A stretch of DNA of 5,716 bases from CAIKZY01 sp044374195 (GTDB lineage Bacteria > Actinomycetota > Actinomycetes > S36-B12). Numbering within the stretch: position 1 is the first letter of the stretch; each line of letters opens with the position of its first letter. Positions 3,498 to 5,716 of this stretch are shown piece by piece. The DNA lies in assembly GCA_044374195.1 (NCBI GenBank), contig JBILOY010000045.1:1-5716 (forward strand). Reading direction: 5' to 3'. The notes under the pieces are model-generated. The model worked only from the letters and a program-made list of their open reading frames with translations, did no database searches and was not told the origin of the DNA. The position numbers were made by a program, and so were the translations under genes.

Positions 3498-5716
3498 GTG
3501 CCGTTCTTCTCGTCGTCCCCCAAGTCCGATGACAGCAAAGCCTGGAAGCAGAAGTCCGGCTCGTCCTCGGGCAGCTGGGGCGTAGGTGCGTGGTTCAAAG
3601 GCTCGTCCTCCGGCGAGCAGAAGGCCCCGGCGCCAGTCGAAGCACCGAGCCGTTCCACGCGGCCTGCGGTAACTCCGAGCGAAGCGCCCAAGGACAAGGG
3701 CATCATGCACGCGATGTCGAGCAATGCGTCGAAGTTGATGAGCGGGCAGAGCATGGCCCATTCCGGAGATGCACTCCCTGACACATTGAAGTCGGTCGGT
3801 CGCAGCATGGGCGTGGTTGAGACGGCGGAACAGACTGCAGAGCGGCGCGCAAAGAAAGCGCGTAGTGCTCATCTAGATCAAATCCGCGGGGCCGGCGCTG
3901 CGTCGACCGAACGTCAAGCAGGTATGGAGCACGAGACCTCATCACCGGTCTCTGATTCGACAAAGCAGCAGTTCGTGCGAGATCAGCATCTTGCGCAGAT
4001 TCGCAAGGCGGGCGCTGCGTCGACCGAGCACCAGGCCGGCATGGAGCACGAGACCTCATCACCGCTGGCCGAGGTGACAAAGAAGGAGTACCGCCGCGAG
4101 CATCGCCAGGCCGACAAGGGACTGCATGGAAGCGCGAAGCTCGAGGAGATGTACTCAAAGCAGGCACTTGCTTCGGGCAGCACGACGATGAGCAACACCG
4201 GAGTCGAGCTTCAGCACGCCGGCAACGAGATGTATGAAGCGAACAACTCCAGCGTAGGCAGCGCGGCATCTGCGATTACCGGCAAGCTCACCGGCCACAA
4301 TCCGCAAGAGCTCATCGCCCATACGGCAAACGCAGCAATCATCGGCGGCAGCGCTCTCGCGGCTACTGATCCGCAGCGCAAGGCCAATGCTGAAGTAGCG
4401 CAAGCCATCCACGGCATGCGCATGGACACGATGGATTCTGATGTTGCGGACTGGAAGGACAAGAGCGCCGATGCTGGCGACCCGCAGGCTCGCAAGCTCA
4501 AGGCTCGTAGCGCGATCTTCAGTTCGATGAAGGCCGCAGCTTCTAATCAGAAGCTGGCCGGCGCCAACCTCGCGCTGAACAAGGAGGTTGCGCCGCAGTG
4601 GGAGGCGAAGGACACCGTCGGCGCCGATGCGACGAAGTTCGGATACGCAGGCCACGACACCATCAAGGCTTCAGATCGCGATAACGGAACGCTTAGTGAG
4701 CGGCTCAAGCAAGGAGCCTCGTCCACGTTCTCTGCTCTCTCTGGCGGTTCCTCGTCAGCCTTTGACACCACCAAGTTGACCGCCGATGAGCAGGTGGCTG
4801 TCAGCAAGACAAAGGAGACGACCGCCGGGATTCGCGCAACCAGCGAAGCGCGGAATGCGGAGCGCGCGAAGAATCCCGAAGCGCAGGATTCGATCTGGGG
4901 CAAGATGAAGCGCTTCGCCACGACCGGGTCAACGATCAAGCACACCTCCGCGGAGACTGCGGGCATTGCATCCACCAAGGACGACACGAAAACCATTCAT
5001 GATGAGGCGAAGGCGCGACGTGAGAGCCCGGATCGCCAGAAGGTCTCCGCCTGGCAGGCCATCAAGAATTTCGGTTCCTCGTTAATCCCCGGAAGCGGAC
5101 GCAAGCTCGGTGACACGAAGGGCATGACGGCCGAGAATCAAAAGCGCATCGATCAGCACACCCAGGCCAATGCCGAGATGGACAAGAAGGTTGCCGCTGA
5201 GGGGCGCAAGGGCTTCTTCGGCCACAGATACACCGCGCAGGAGAAGCTCGAGCGAAAGGCGAACGAGGCATCGATTAGCAAGATCACTGCGGAGCAATCG
5301 TCCGGCTACTCGGCAAAGAATCTGGAAGATCTCGCTGCGGCTCGCGGGAAGCGTTCAGACATCAAGAGCGTTGCTGCAGGCGGGTTGACGACTGCAGAAA
5401 CGGGCGAGATGGCTTCGGCTCGCACTGAGCGCAGTCGGATCAAGACCCACGCACGCGAGCATGCTGATTTTGCGACGGAACACGATGGTGAGACTGTTCG
5501 CTCATCAGGTCGGATCGGGGGCATGAACAGTGGCGCAGTGACAGCTGACGAGACGAAGTCGACCATCGGCGGACGCATCGCCCAGGGCGTGCGCGGATTC
5601 GGGCGCCAGGTCAAGCGTGCAGGTCGAATCTTCGGTGGCAGCTCCGCGGACGCGAACGCGATGATCAAGGAACGCGATCTCACCGGCGCCGCGCTCACCA
5701 CAGCGTCAGGCATTAC
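3498..5716 (+). CDS. Large repeat-containing protein of unknown function, candidate eCIS cargo (partial, 3' end outside window)
   Basis: A single frame runs from GTG 3498 to the window edge: 739 complete codons without a stop. I recognise no family. The N terminus (MPFFSSSPKSDD, then SSSGSWGVGAWFKGSSSG) is Ser/Gly-rich and probably disordered, continuing Pro-rich to about residue 65. Residues 125-202 hold a 39-residue tandem repeat. The rest is Ala/Lys/Glu/Ser/Thr-rich, probably helical and strongly hydrophilic. There is no cysteine, no signal peptide and no real membrane segment; AAIIGGSALAA at 279-289 is too short. Basic aromatic patches recur: IWGKMKRF (466-473), AWQAIKNFG (518-526), GRKGFFGHRY (569-578), VRGFGRQVKRAGRIFGG (698-714). 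No HEXXH or other catalytic motif is visible, and an enzymatic domain could lie beyond the edge. It follows the spike-tip gene, so an eCIS cargo or tip/lumen protein is inferred. Third-position GC bias, the ribosome binding site and the in-frame repeat make it a real gene. Confidence 0.85.
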   Translation, partial: MPFFSSSPKSDDSKAWKQKSGSSSGSWGVGAWFKGSSSGEQKAPAPVEAPSRSTRPAVTPSEAPKDKGIMHAMSSNASKLMSGQSMAHSGDALPDTLKSVGRSMGVVETAEQTAERRAKKARSAHLDQIRGAGAASTERQAGMEHETSSPVSDSTKQQFVRDQHLAQIRKAGAASTEHQAGMEHETSSPLAEVTKKEYRREHRQADKGLHGSAKLEEMYSKQALASGSTTMSNTGVELQHAGNEMYEANNSSVGSAASAITGKLTGHNPQELIAHTANAAIIGGSALAATDPQRKANAEVAQAIHGMRMDTMDSDVADWKDKSADAGDPQARKLKARSAIFSSMKAAASNQKLAGANLALNKEVAPQWEAKDTVGADATKFGYAGHDTIKASDRDNGTLSERLKQGASSTFSALSGGSSSAFDTTKLTADEQVAVSKTKETTAGIRATSEARNAERAKNPEAQDSIWGKMKRFATTGSTIKHTSAETAGIASTKDDTKTIHDEAKARRESPDRQKVSAWQAIKNFGSSLIPGSGRKLGDTKGMTAENQKRIDQHTQANAEMDKKVAAEGRKGFFGHRYTAQEKLERKANEASISKITAEQSSGYSAKNLEDLAAARGKRSDIKSVAAGGLTTAETGEMASARTERSRIKTHAREHADFATEHDGETVRSSGRIGGMNSGAVTADETKSTIGGRIAQGVRGFGRQVKRAGRIFGGSSADANAMIKERDLTGAALTTASGI
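3870..4103 (+). repeat. In-frame tandem repeat, two 117-bp (39-residue) units
   Basis: Unit 1 is 3870-3986 and unit 2 is 3987-4103, both starting with a CAT (His) codon. The core, residues 132-150 and 171-189 (AGAASTE, R or H, QAGMEHETSSP), differs at one of 19 positions. A 24-nt stretch is identical (3924-3947 and 4041-4064), while nearby codons differ synonymously, for example in the GluXGln codons. The ends of the units have diverged (VSDSTKQQF versus LAEVTKKEY). Weaker echoes appear at residues 236-252 (VELQHAGNEMYEANNSS) and 657-670 (DFATEHDGETVRSS). Confidence 0.88.

Noticed and set aside
3310..3585. Plus-strand 91-codon open frame between the tip gene and the giant gene
   Set aside because: It overlaps the giant gene by 88 nt in another frame, its last third is the Arg/Pro-rich shadow of that gene, and no ribosome binding site precedes its ATG.
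2892..3872. Long minus-strand open frame (326 codons) opposite the tip gene and the start of the giant gene
   Set aside because: Its product is Arg/Ala/Pro-rich with no family-like motif, no ribosome binding site was seen, and it lies opposite a clearly recognisable DUF4280 gene; it is an antisense shadow of GC-rich codons.
3870..4103. Repeat as a CRISPR array or mobile-element terminal repeat
   Set aside because: There are only two direct units of 117 bp, contiguous and in frame, with protein-level conservation; there are no spacers, inverted ends or target duplications.
3703..5713. Series of minus-strand open frames of 134-188 codons opposite the giant gene
   Set aside because: They are broken into overlapping pieces in different frames, while the plus frame is open without interruption, carries the in-frame tandem repeat and has the proper ribosome binding site.
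3498..5716. Giant gene as the eCIS tape-measure protein
   Set aside because: Not excluded, but tape measures usually lie within the structural operon and contain hydrophobic helical stretches; this protein is divergent in position and almost uniformly hydrophilic.
3498..5716. Giant gene as a DUF4157-type (HEXXH peptidase-like) eCIS cargo
   Set aside because: No HEXXH motif was found in the 739 visible residues; the histidine-rich bits (MEHETSS, REHADFATEHD) do not fit it.

Overview
The window carries part of an extracellular contractile injection system (eCIS, a phage-tail-like particle) and, across a divergent intergenic region, a second transcription unit with a spike-tip protein and a very large open-ended gene of unknown function. 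Base composition looks moderately GC-rich (roughly 60 percent by eye), third codon positions are mostly G or C, and GTG starts and a probable leaderless gene occur. This fits a moderate-GC actinobacterium, but taxonomy cannot be fixed from this sequence and other eCIS-bearing phyla remain possible.

Minus strand, read right to left: tail sheath (1064-2608), tail tube of the T4 gp19-like family (578-1024), a tail-assembly-type protein with a CxxC motif (183-566), and a small DUF6760-type protein (10-186 by family length; 10-234 if a standard start codon is required). The genes are 39 and 11 nt apart and then overlapping, so this is one operon that continues off the left edge, where the remaining baseplate and spike genes would be expected. 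Sheath and tube build the contractile particle. The two small proteins typically accompany these genes and probably act in assembly.

Intergenic region 2609-2904: about 300 bp with no gene. It holds the control elements between the divergent units: a perfect 6+6 inverted repeat over a possible sheath-operon -10 box, a LacI-type CAAGCGCTTG palindrome, a repeated TCCCCTAATC element, and a TANNNT box 9 nt before the plus-strand ATG.

Plus strand, read left to right: a DUF4280/PAAR-like tip protein (2905-3294), a 203-bp gap with a possible promoter and a strong ribosome binding site, and one uninterrupted reading frame from GTG 3498 to the window edge (739 complete codons, no stop). The encoded protein is hydrophilic, Ala/Ser/Gly/Lys/Glu-rich and free of cysteine. 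It has a Ser/Gly-rich N terminus, a 39-residue tandem repeat and scattered recurring motifs. I recognise no family in it. Its place after a spike-tip gene beside sheath and tube genes makes an eCIS cargo, or a tip- or lumen-associated structural protein, the leading guess. This is the part of the window most likely to be undescribed.
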